Assembly: GCF_002286975.1 (NCBI RefSeq)
Contig: NZ_NSKB01000003.1
Location: forward strand, 496,001-560,000
DNA length: 64,000 bases
Reading direction: 5' to 3'
Origin: Halomonas salipaludis
GTDB lineage: Bacteria; Pseudomonadota; Gammaproteobacteria; Pseudomonadales; Halomonadaceae
Part shown: positions 47,887 through 55,225 of the stretch, piece after piece
Layout of the letters: each line of letters begins with the position of its first letter
How positions within the stretch are numbered: position 1 is the first letter of the stretch
The notes under the pieces: generated by a model
Databases searched by the model: none
What the model saw: the letters and a program-made list of their open reading frames with translations, nothing else
What the model was told of the DNA's origin: nothing
Position numbers and translations under genes: made by a program

Positions 47887-48621
47887 TCAGCTCAGGGTAA
47901 TGGCGGAACGCATGTTGTAGAGATCATCGACCTCCTGCTGCAGTGCCACAACTTGCTGGTTCAAGACGTTGATTTCCTGCTCGATCTTGTTGATTTGCTG
48001 CGGGCTGGCCTCCTGCTGCTCAAGCTGAGCGACATCTCTGTATTCCTTGACGGTGCGCTGCATGTTGCCGATGTCACGACGTAGGATGTTGATATTGCTA
48101 TCGATGGCGGCGAGTTCGCGCTCGGCAGTGCCCATATCGGTTCGCTGCTCGGCCATTTCTTGTTCGAGCCGTTCGATTCGCGCACGGTCTTCGGCCATGA
48201 CCTGGCGAGCCGTCTCGGTACGCGCGACCACCTTCTGGGTGTCTTGCTGAATGTCCTGGCTCATCATTTCCAGGCGCTGCGTGGTGGAGGCGTATTCGCT
48301 TCGGCGCTGGTCAAGGTAGTAGTTGGCGCCCATGGCCACGCCGCAGGCGGTAATACCGGCGGCTATCATGCAGGTTGCGTGGTTGCTGGTGCCGCTGAGC
48401 ATGCAACCAGCAAGGCCAACAGCGGCGCCGGCGGCACATGCCTGATAGCCAGATTTGCTGAAGAACTGGGCATCATTGCCCTGGGTCAAGCGCGGATCGG
48501 CGGACTGGTTGGCACCCAGCATACCGCTGCCAGTGCTAGCACAGCCGGTGAGCATCATTGCGCCAGCGACGGCGGAGCCGAGCAGTAATTTCTTGAATGA
48601 GGTGGGGACGGTCAGTGCCAT
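47887..48621 (-). CDS. TagQ-like outer-membrane lipoprotein
   Basis: A 244-residue lipoprotein with lipobox MLTGC (Cys 27). A Gly/Ala/Cys-rich glycine-zipper-like stretch (about 57-100, 'GAAVGLAGCMLSG', 'AGITACGVAMGANYYLDQRR') precedes a long coiled coil to the C-terminus. The position next to the TagR-like gene and the layout match TagQ, the lipoprotein of the TagQRST type VI regulatory module; the assignment rests on context and architecture more than on sequence detail. ATG 48621. Confidence 0.65.
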   Translation of the reverse strand: MALTVPTSFKKLLLGSAVAGAMMLTGCASTGSGMLGANQSADPRLTQGNDAQFFSKSGYQACAAGAAVGLAGCMLSGTSNHATCMIAAGITACGVAMGANYYLDQRRSEYASTTQRLEMMSQDIQQDTQKVVARTETARQVMAEDRARIERLEQEMAEQRTDMGTAERELAAIDSNINILRRDIGNMQRTVKEYRDVAQLEQQEASPQQINKIEQEINVLNQQVVALQQEVDDLYNMRSAITLS

Positions 48622-48648
48622 GATGGTTTCTCTTGGTATTTAGGTTGA

Positions 48649-50196
48649 TTACTGGTTCGCAATGGCCTTGCAGCTTTCCAGCCAGGCCTCGGCGGTGATG
48701 TGCTGGTCTTCAAGATACTGGTGCTGGTGCTGCCAATAGGTCTGCAGGTAGGGGCCAAGCCCATTTGTCTGCGGGTTGCGTGAGAGGATTTCGCTGAATA
48801 CCTCGACCTGATGTGCGATGGATTCATGGCCATACAGCGTGGCGGCCTCCACTAGGCTGCTGGCGTAGTAACGGCTCAGTCCCTGAAGCCGCTGCTCCTG
48901 CTCGGTAAGGCGTGACTGGCGCATGGCGCAGCTAGCATCTGGGTCATCGCCTTCGCAGTTGAGGCGATAGTTGTCAGCCAGGAAGTCGTAGAAGACGCCG
49001 TCATCCTCGAGTTTGGTGCATAGGAAGGCGCCCAGGTTGAGGCTGGCCCGAATGGCTTGGTTGCGAGCTTCTTCCTGACGCTGGTTGCTGGCACGCAGCT
49101 GGCGCTCCAGAGACTGCAGCTGTTCCTGCAGGCCGTCGTCGTCCACGCCGGAGGCTAGTTCGGCTAGCTGCACCACTGTGCCCGGAGCACCGTCGAATTC
49201 GTTGTCCCCCAGGCCCAGCTCCTTCCAGCCAGCTTCTATATCGGCGATACGCTCGCGGGAGGTGAGAGTCGGGGCGACCAGCGCTAAACGCAGGCCATTG
49301 GCGCGGCCGCGATTATGTGCGTCATTTCCGTAGTAGGGCTCTTCGCCACGCATAGCGGTACGCAGGTCTTCCCGGGGGGTCAGATAACTGCCTCCACGCA
49401 CCACGAAGCCCCCCGCTTGGCCATGTTGACGATCCAGCTTGTTGAGGCGGAAAGGCTCGAACATCATCTCGGCGGCATTGCCAAGCATGTCGTGCAGCCC
49501 TAACGGGTTTGGGGACAGTAAGCCGGCCAACTGCAGTCGCCCGTTAGAGGACTGGGCACCAGCAAACCACTCGTAGGCGTTAAGCCCATCGGGCATTGGG
49601 TAACGGGAGTCGCGGTACTCGGCGGTGCTAACCTCTAGGCCTCCGCGGGCGGCGAACTCCCATTCCACTTCGGTAGGCAGACGTAAGAAGCCCTGGGCAC
49701 TGTCCTCCATGGGTAAGGCTTCCGGGGCCTGCTCACGTAGCCACAAATTATAGGTATCGCTGAGCTGCATGGCATCGAACCAACTTAGCGCTACACGGGG
49801 TAGCCGCTTGCGGTTGGAAGGCGCAGGGCACTCGTCGCCCATCAGCGACTCGTACTGCAGCTCCGTCAGCTCGTACTTGGCCAGCAGGTAGTGGCGCGAA
49901 GCGCCGCCATCGTTGCTACTGAAACTGCCGGAGATAAAGGCTGGCCTGGTTTGTTCCACGTACCCCCATCCAGTGCCGTCCTGGCCCACCTGCACTGGGA
50001 AATCGTCAAGCGGCTTGCTGGCCGGCACGTGAATTTGGCGAAACGCCATGGCACCGCCACAGGGCATCGGCAGGATAACGTCTTCCTGCAGGGGGGCTGG
50101 GTTATAGAGCCGCTCATCCCATTCCGGCTGGGCATGAGCGGCAAGGGAGATGCCTAGGCCGGCCGCCAGGATGGTGAGAAGGGGGACAGGATACAT
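48649..50196 (-). CDS. TagR-like periplasmic protein with a formylglycine-enzyme (SUMF1) fold
   Basis: A 515-residue exported protein (signal peptide to about AAHA-QPEW). Residues about 100-320 form an FGE-sulfatase domain: 'YELTELQYESLMG', 'LPRVALSWFDAMQL', 'RLPTEVEWEFAARGG', 'LGLHDMLGNAAEMMFEPF', 'VVRGGSYLTP', 'NGLRLALV'. The cysteines used by true formylglycine enzymes near RGGS...R are absent, so it is likely non-catalytic. The C-terminal half is helical. In Pseudomonas TagR of this fold activates the PpkA kinase through its periplasmic part. ATG 50196 is one base after the permease stop. Confidence 0.78.
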   Translation of the reverse strand: MYPVPLLTILAAGLGISLAAHAQPEWDERLYNPAPLQEDVILPMPCGGAMAFRQIHVPASKPLDDFPVQVGQDGTGWGYVEQTRPAFISGSFSSNDGGASRHYLLAKYELTELQYESLMGDECPAPSNRKRLPRVALSWFDAMQLSDTYNLWLREQAPEALPMEDSAQGFLRLPTEVEWEFAARGGLEVSTAEYRDSRYPMPDGLNAYEWFAGAQSSNGRLQLAGLLSPNPLGLHDMLGNAAEMMFEPFRLNKLDRQHGQAGGFVVRGGSYLTPREDLRTAMRGEEPYYGNDAHNRGRANGLRLALVAPTLTSRERIADIEAGWKELGLGDNEFDGAPGTVVQLAELASGVDDDGLQEQLQSLERQLRASNQRQEEARNQAIRASLNLGAFLCTKLEDDGVFYDFLADNYRLNCEGDDPDASCAMRQSRLTEQEQRLQGLSRYYASSLVEAATLYGHESIAHQVEVFSEILSRNPQTNGLGPYLQTYWQHQHQYLEDQHITAEAWLESCKAIANQ

Positions 50197-50197
50197 T

Positions 50198-51436
50198 TCA
50201 GGCTTCACGTAGGCTCTCCGCTGGCTGAATGCCGAAGGCACGCACGACGCCTATGATTGCCACCAGCAGGGCGACTCCTAGGGTCAGTGCCAGGGCGATA
50301 AGGGCATGGGCCGGGGTGATATGACTGACGACGCCGGCCGCCATGTGGCTAGTGGCCAGGGCACGGTTGAAAACGGCAGAGCCAAGAGCGAATAGCCCCA
50401 GGCCGATGATGAAGCCCAATAACGTCAAAAGGCCCACCTGTGCTGCCACGAAGGCGGCCACGGCGGGGCGTTGGAACCCTAGCAGCCGGAGTACGGCGTA
50501 CTCGCGGCGCTTGCGATCGATATTGGCCATGAAGGCTCCGGCCATGGAGGCTAGGCAGCCGACTAGGGCGGTGATGGCGATGACCCCGAAGATCAACCCG
50601 AGTACTCTGTTGATGGCGCGCACATTATCGATCTCGGCCAGTCGGCTGGCGGTCTCGATGCGCTGGGCTTCCAGGGCTTCGACAATGCCGGCTACGGCAT
50701 CTCCCTCGCTGGCGAATATGCGCGCCCGGGCGAAGCGCACGGGATAGTCGTCACGCTGGGTGCCGTGCTCTATGCCGAGCAACGAGCTGGCGTGGCCGTC
50801 GCGAAAGCGCTCCAGCTCTATCAGCAGCGGTAGTTCCACAAAAGCCGCCGGGCGCGGGAAGCGGGCTGCTGCGATTACTCCTATCACCTCCACTTGCAAC
50901 CGGCCGCGCTCCTGTCGCCCTTCCAGGCGGCGGCTGGCCGCCAGGGTCAATCGATCCCCCACGCTCACCTCGAGGCGTCGCGCGGCTGGCTCGCTAAGTA
51001 CTATGCCGGTGCCTTGCGGGTAGTCGGTTTGGTTGCTAAGCAGTGGATCACCAGCGGCAGAAGGAATCAGCTCTATCCCGTTTAGAAAGTGCTGACGGTC
51101 ACGTAGCAGGTCGGCCTGGGTGTTGAGAGACCGGGTCTGACCGATGGCGAAGCTGACGCCAGGTAGCGCACGCACCTCATCTAGCCAGTTTTCGTCGTAG
51201 CTGCCGCTTGTCAGCATGCGGATCTCGAGGTTGCGCGGGTCGTCGAGTAGCTCGCGCTGCAGCTGGCTGACCACGCCGTGCTTGAGCCCAAACAGCAGCA
51301 GTAGAGGGGCAATGACTGCGACCAGCGCGGCGGCGATGCACAGCGATACCTGGCGGTCATGCCAGAGGTCCTGAACAGCAAGCTGCAGGATCAAGGCGGT
51401 TCGACCTGATCTCGATGGGCTAAGGCTCTGGCTCAA
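50198..51436 (-). CDS. TagS-like FtsX/MacB-type ABC permease
   Basis: A 412-residue inner-membrane protein with one N-terminal helix (about 35-55), a large periplasmic domain, and three C-terminal helices with the FtsX-core phrases 'VIAITALVGCLASMAGAFMANIDRKRREYAVLRLLGFQRPAVAAFV'. This is the LolE/MacB type VII ABC topology. It pairs with the adjacent ATPase and matches TagS by context. The start is probably TTG at 51436, nine bases after AGGAGG, overlapping the ATPase gene by 17 bases. Confidence 0.8.
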   Translation of the reverse strand: MSQSLSPSRSGRTALILQLAVQDLWHDRQVSLCIAAALVAVIAPLLLLFGLKHGVVSQLQRELLDDPRNLEIRMLTSGSYDENWLDEVRALPGVSFAIGQTRSLNTQADLLRDRQHFLNGIELIPSAAGDPLLSNQTDYPQGTGIVLSEPAARRLEVSVGDRLTLAASRRLEGRQERGRLQVEVIGVIAAARFPRPAAFVELPLLIELERFRDGHASSLLGIEHGTQRDDYPVRFARARIFASEGDAVAGIVEALEAQRIETASRLAEIDNVRAINRVLGLIFGVIAITALVGCLASMAGAFMANIDRKRREYAVLRLLGFQRPAVAAFVAAQVGLLTLLGFIIGLGLFALGSAVFNRALATSHMAAGVVSHITPAHALIALALTLGVALLVAIIGVVRAFGIQPAESLREA

Positions 51437-52121
51437 AGCGAGATCCTCCTGACGTCAGGGTGGCGATCAGCCTTGGTAGCCCGAATTGGTTCACCAGTGT
51501 GCGGTCGTGGGAAACCACTAGCGCGGCCATATCGAGCTCCTGTACCAGTGAGAGGATTAACCCGAACAGCACTTCGCCGGCCTGGGGATCCAGGGCGGCG
51601 GTGGGCTCGTCGGCCAGTAGCAGGCGTGGTTCATGGGCCATGGCGCGAACGAAGGCGGTACGCTGCCGCTCGCCGATAGAGAGCGCTCCAGGACGCTTGT
51701 CGAGCAGCGGCTCCAGGCCCAAGATTGCGCAGGCGTGGTGCACCCGTTCGCTGCTGGCTGGTAAGCCGAGCAGGCGGCGGGGCAGAGAGATGTTGTCGCG
51801 GACGTTCAAGAAGGGCAGCAGTCCGCCGTTCTGTAGCAGGAAACCGAGCTCTCGGGAACGTATCCTGGCCAGGGCAGATTCGTTTTCTACCTGTAGCAGC
51901 GCTGCTAGATCGGTGGCGCTTGGTCCCAGAACATATCGGCCTAGCGCACTCGGTTGGAGCAGTAGGCCCAGGGCCTCCAGCAGGGTGCTCTTGCCACAGC
52001 CGCTGGGACCCACGATGGCCAGCATGTCGCCAGAGGCCAGTTCCAGATGAGGGAGATACACCTCATGGCGTCCGGTTGTTCCCTCACCGCGTACGACGCG
52101 GAGTTCACTCAAGGTCAGCAC
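51420..52121 (-). CDS. TagT-like ABC transporter ATPase
   Basis: A 233-residue ABC ATPase of the LolD/MacB type: Walker A 'GPSGCGKST', Q-loop region 'LGFLLQNGGLLPFLNVRDNI', signature LSIGE (variant of LSGGQ, followed by RQRTAFVRAMA), Walker B 'LLLADEPTAALD' and switch His in 'VVSHDR'. All catalytic residues are present. Together with the FtsX-type permease it would act as a mechanotransmitter across the membrane. GTG start at 52121; the ribosome-binding site is weak. Confidence 0.85.
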   Translation of the reverse strand: MLTLSELRVVRGEGTTGRHEVYLPHLELASGDMLAIVGPSGCGKSTLLEALGLLLQPSALGRYVLGPSATDLAALLQVENESALARIRSRELGFLLQNGGLLPFLNVRDNISLPRRLLGLPASSERVHHACAILGLEPLLDKRPGALSIGERQRTAFVRAMAHEPRLLLADEPTAALDPQAGEVLFGLILSLVQELDMAALVVSHDRTLVNQFGLPRLIATLTSGGSRFEPEP

Positions 52122-52127
52122 GGCGGC

Positions 52128-54098
52128 TCAGGGCATCATTTCAAGTGGCACGGGATAGACGTCGTCGCGTGGGTCGGCGCCTTCGGCGAGCGATACCCAG
52201 CGATCCACATCCTCGTTATAGCGCTGGTAGTGGCGCAGCTTGGTAGTCAGGCGGCGAATAAAGCGCTCCTGTTGCAGGCCGTCCCAGCTCAGCCAGGTTT
52301 CTTCGTCGAGGTTGAGCACCTCGCTTTGATAGGGGAGGTCCTCGAGGTATTCGCCCATCAGCCCTAGCTCGCCGAGTCGCTGACCGTCACTCTGCTGCAT
52401 TTGGTTGGGGTCGGCACCCATGGCAGCGGCCACCGAACGTAGTCGATCGAACATGTCGGTGGGTGAGATCAAGCCTGCGTTGGCGGCGTCGAGAATCTCG
52501 CTAACCACGTCACTGAGGTCACTCAGCTGGCCTTTGGTTAGCAGCACCCGAACTTCGGTGGTAGGGACATGCTGGGCGATCAGGTCGCGATCACTGATCC
52601 ACGCCTCGAATATTGGTGGCGCCTGGCTGCCGGTGGCTTGTCCCAGATAAGCTAGCTGCATGGCATGGCCAATCAACGCCATGTCATCCACCAGTCGCTG
52701 CTGGCTGGGATCATCAAGCGGCTCCTCGGCATGAAGTGCGCTGCCGATGGCTTCGTCTCCGAGGTAGGCGGCATGCACCTGATCGGTGATAGCCGCCGCC
52801 AGTGCGTCGACCCGCTGGCCAAAGATGGCTACGTCACCGGTATCAACCGGGTAGTAGAGCGAGGTTCCGGTGCCGGTGAATGTGGAAAGGTTGCTATATT
52901 GCGCCTCGGCAACGGCATGATCACCGCGCTGCTCGCCGGCGGGTGTCTTGAGATGCAAGGTATAGACCGCTATGCCATGGCGAGCCGCCTCGAGGCGTAC
53001 TTGATCAGCATCGAGTCCGGTAGAAGAGCGCTCGCCATCGCCTTCGATGGCACTGGCGTCGGTGATCAGCACGATATAGCGCGCACCGAAGTTACTCCAT
53101 TCGACCTCGTCGATTGCCTGCATCACGCCGGCATAGGCGTCCTCTTCCCATCCCACGGTAGAGGCTTGGGCTTCGCTCAGGCCAGCCACTCTGTCCATGA
53201 AATCGCGGCCGTCTTCGACCTGGCCGGGGTCGGCATACATACGCGTGACATACTCGGTGTCGGGTGCGTGGTCGACGCTGTCGCGGTAGGACACCAGGCC
53301 GAAGCGCACCTGGTCGGTAAGGTCCTCCTGCTCGATGCGCTGGTAGATTCGCTCTACCGCTTCACGGGTGCGCTCGATGTAGGGCCCCATGGAAATGGTG
53401 GAGTCGATGACGAAGACCACGCCAGCGTTGAATTCGCGTAGCTGGGCGGATACGTCGCCGGACTCCTGTTGTACCTCCTCCTCGGCGGCCTCACTGACCG
53501 AGGCGACTCTCAGCAGGCGGGTCATGAAGCCCGCCTCGGTCATGATCTCCTCACCTTCCAGGATCGGCAGCAGATAGAACTGCTCATGGAGGTCGACGAA
53601 ATATTCCGGCTCCTGTGCGACGACGCCCGAGGCCTGGCCATCGCGACGCAGCTGGGCGCGCAGCGGAGCGACCTGAGCGGAGGGTTCGAAGTCGTCGAAA
53701 ATCGTCATCAAGCCGTCTTGCTCATCAAAGAAGATTAGGCGGTCGCGGTTAGCCGGGTTGGTGAACGAGAGCGTGAGCTGCATCTTCCAGTCGACGGTGC
53801 AGGAGGCTGGCAACCAGCCGCTGATACTTCCATAGCTATCGGGGCCAACCTCGAGCCACTCCTCACCACTATGTTCACGGCGCTGGTAGACATAGAAGCG
53901 ACTGAAGGCTGGCTGAAGTTCTCCGCTGGAGCCCGCTTCTTGCTCGGCAAGCTGGCAGCCGGGGGTTGTCAGCACACGCTGATGAAGTGTCTGCTTACCT
54001 TCTTGTAGTAGCGGACGCACATCAGAGATCGCTGGCAGGGCGGTGATGCTCAGCGGCAGCGCCACTATCAGGCTCAATAAGGGCCGAGGTGCCATCAT
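52128..54098 (-). CDS. Exported von Willebrand factor A protein, PpkA-periplasmic-domain-like
   Basis: A 656-residue protein with a signal peptide (to about LPAISD), a 100-residue beta-rich module ('GSISGWLPASCTVDWKMQLTLSFTNPANRDRLIFF'), a linker, and a vWA domain (about 225-440). Its MIDAS reads DSTIS (D-x-T-x-S, a Thr variant of the usual D-x-S-x-S), with later 'YIVLITDASAIEG'. A helical C-terminal region follows. From memory this layout resembles the periplasmic part of the type VI kinase PpkA, without any kinase domain. The ATG at 54098 shares a base with the preceding stop. Confidence 0.78.
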   Translation of the reverse strand: MMAPRPLLSLIVALPLSITALPAISDVRPLLQEGKQTLHQRVLTTPGCQLAEQEAGSSGELQPAFSRFYVYQRREHSGEEWLEVGPDSYGSISGWLPASCTVDWKMQLTLSFTNPANRDRLIFFDEQDGLMTIFDDFEPSAQVAPLRAQLRRDGQASGVVAQEPEYFVDLHEQFYLLPILEGEEIMTEAGFMTRLLRVASVSEAAEEEVQQESGDVSAQLREFNAGVVFVIDSTISMGPYIERTREAVERIYQRIEQEDLTDQVRFGLVSYRDSVDHAPDTEYVTRMYADPGQVEDGRDFMDRVAGLSEAQASTVGWEEDAYAGVMQAIDEVEWSNFGARYIVLITDASAIEGDGERSSTGLDADQVRLEAARHGIAVYTLHLKTPAGEQRGDHAVAEAQYSNLSTFTGTGTSLYYPVDTGDVAIFGQRVDALAAAITDQVHAAYLGDEAIGSALHAEEPLDDPSQQRLVDDMALIGHAMQLAYLGQATGSQAPPIFEAWISDRDLIAQHVPTTEVRVLLTKGQLSDLSDVVSEILDAANAGLISPTDMFDRLRSVAAAMGADPNQMQQSDGQRLGELGLMGEYLEDLPYQSEVLNLDEETWLSWDGLQQERFIRRLTTKLRHYQRYNEDVDRWVSLAEGADPRDDVYPVPLEMMP

Positions 54099-55225
54099 CA
54101 CTGCATCTCCTCCAGTCGCTGACTGGCTTCGGCGTTATCGGCGTCGATGCCCAGCGCAGTCTCGTACCAGAAGATGGCGGTTTCCACATCTGCCTCAGGG
54201 AAGCAGGTGCTAGGTGTGTGCTGAGCAGGATCGAACTCCTGGGCATAGGCCAGGGCAGCGGCGGCATCACCGTTGAGCGCCTGGTGAGCATAGAGGCGGC
54301 GTGCAATACCGCAGTGATCATTGGCAAGAGCTTGATTCACCACGTTCAGCATATCGCCGTCGTCGCTACCAACGCAGGACTGAATGAACTCCAGCTCGCC
54401 TACCTCACCCATCCGCTGCAGCGAGCAGGGCTCTGCTGAGGCGCTCTCCTCGCTGGCGTCGTCAAGGGGCGGCTCATCGGCTATCGGCTCGGGTACCTCT
54501 TCTGGCTGAGATATCTCTTTAGGCTCAGGTGTCTCTTCCAGATCCAGAGTCTCGCTCTCGTCGACGGTGGTTTCGTCCCCGAGACCAGCTTCGTTGCTGT
54601 CGCGCATGGACAATCCGAACCAGGCGGTGGCGCCAATAATGACGGCGAGGGCCAGGATGGCAACCAGGATCCATAGCCAGCGCTTGCTCTTGCCCCTAGG
54701 AGCCGGGTCAGCTTGCGACTCGGACTCGGACTCGGACTCGGACTCGGACTCGGACTCGGACTCGGACTCGGAATCTGGTTCTAGCTCGGGTTCGCGCTCA
54801 GGTTTAGCGACAGGCGTGGGCTGAGGCGTGTTCAAGTTAGCCCCGGCTTCCAGCGAGAGTGAGCTGCCGCTGGCCCCTGAGGGCATCAGGCCCTGAGCGA
54901 GACGCAGGCGTGCTTTGCCGACTTCTGCGCCATCGGGGCCATACAGCCTCGTCATATTGGTGGCATTTGGGTTTTCCAGAAGCGGGTCGACGATCTTGCT
55001 ATCGACCACCGCTGTCAGAATTCCGTCAGTGCTGGCTTGTAGGGCCGGCAGGTGGAACTTGAACGACTGGCTGCGCCACTCTCCATCGTCCTGCAGGAAG
55101 TTTTCATCCAGGTTGCGCTGGATGTCGAGTGAGAGGCCCTCGCTGGTGCCCTGCCAGCCGATGATGACCAGTTGGCCATAGCCGGGCTGGTGGGTATCCA
55201 GTGGACGTAGTTCAATCCTACGCAT
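54098..55225 (-). CDS. Membrane protein with a Ser-Glu repeat linker and a TPR-like C-terminus
   Basis: A 375-residue protein: an N-terminal domain of about 130 residues that begins 'MRRIELRPLDTHQPGYGQLVIIGWQG'; an acidic linker with a pure (Ser-Glu)n run near 152-171; one transmembrane helix (about 182-206); a second acidic Pro/Glu-rich stretch; and a C-terminal helical repeat region ('IARRLYAHQALNGDAAAALAYAQEF', 'ETAIFWYETALGIDADNAEASQRLEEM') like TPR/Sel1. I recognise no named family. It overlaps srfC by eight bases and the vWA gene by one, so it belongs to the core of the operon. Confidence 0.75.
   Translation of the reverse strand: MRRIELRPLDTHQPGYGQLVIIGWQGTSEGLSLDIQRNLDENFLQDDGEWRSQSFKFHLPALQASTDGILTAVVDSKIVDPLLENPNATNMTRLYGPDGAEVGKARLRLAQGLMPSGASGSSLSLEAGANLNTPQPTPVAKPEREPELEPDSESESESESESESESESESQADPAPRGKSKRWLWILVAILALAVIIGATAWFGLSMRDSNEAGLGDETTVDESETLDLEETPEPKEISQPEEVPEPIADEPPLDDASEESASAEPCSLQRMGEVGELEFIQSCVGSDDGDMLNVVNQALANDHCGIARRLYAHQALNGDAAAALAYAQEFDPAQHTPSTCFPEADVETAIFWYETALGIDADNAEASQRLEEMQ
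54717..54770 (+). repeat. Hexanucleotide microsatellite, nine GACTCG copies
   Basis: Nine uninterrupted copies of GACTCG, 54 bases, inside the gene at 54098-55225. On the coding strand they encode the alternating Ser-Glu run. The unit is a multiple of three, so slippage would change linker length without shifting frame. Confidence 0.95.

Noticed and set aside
54717-54770. CRISPR array
   Set aside because: The repeats are six bases, contiguous and coding; there are no spacers.
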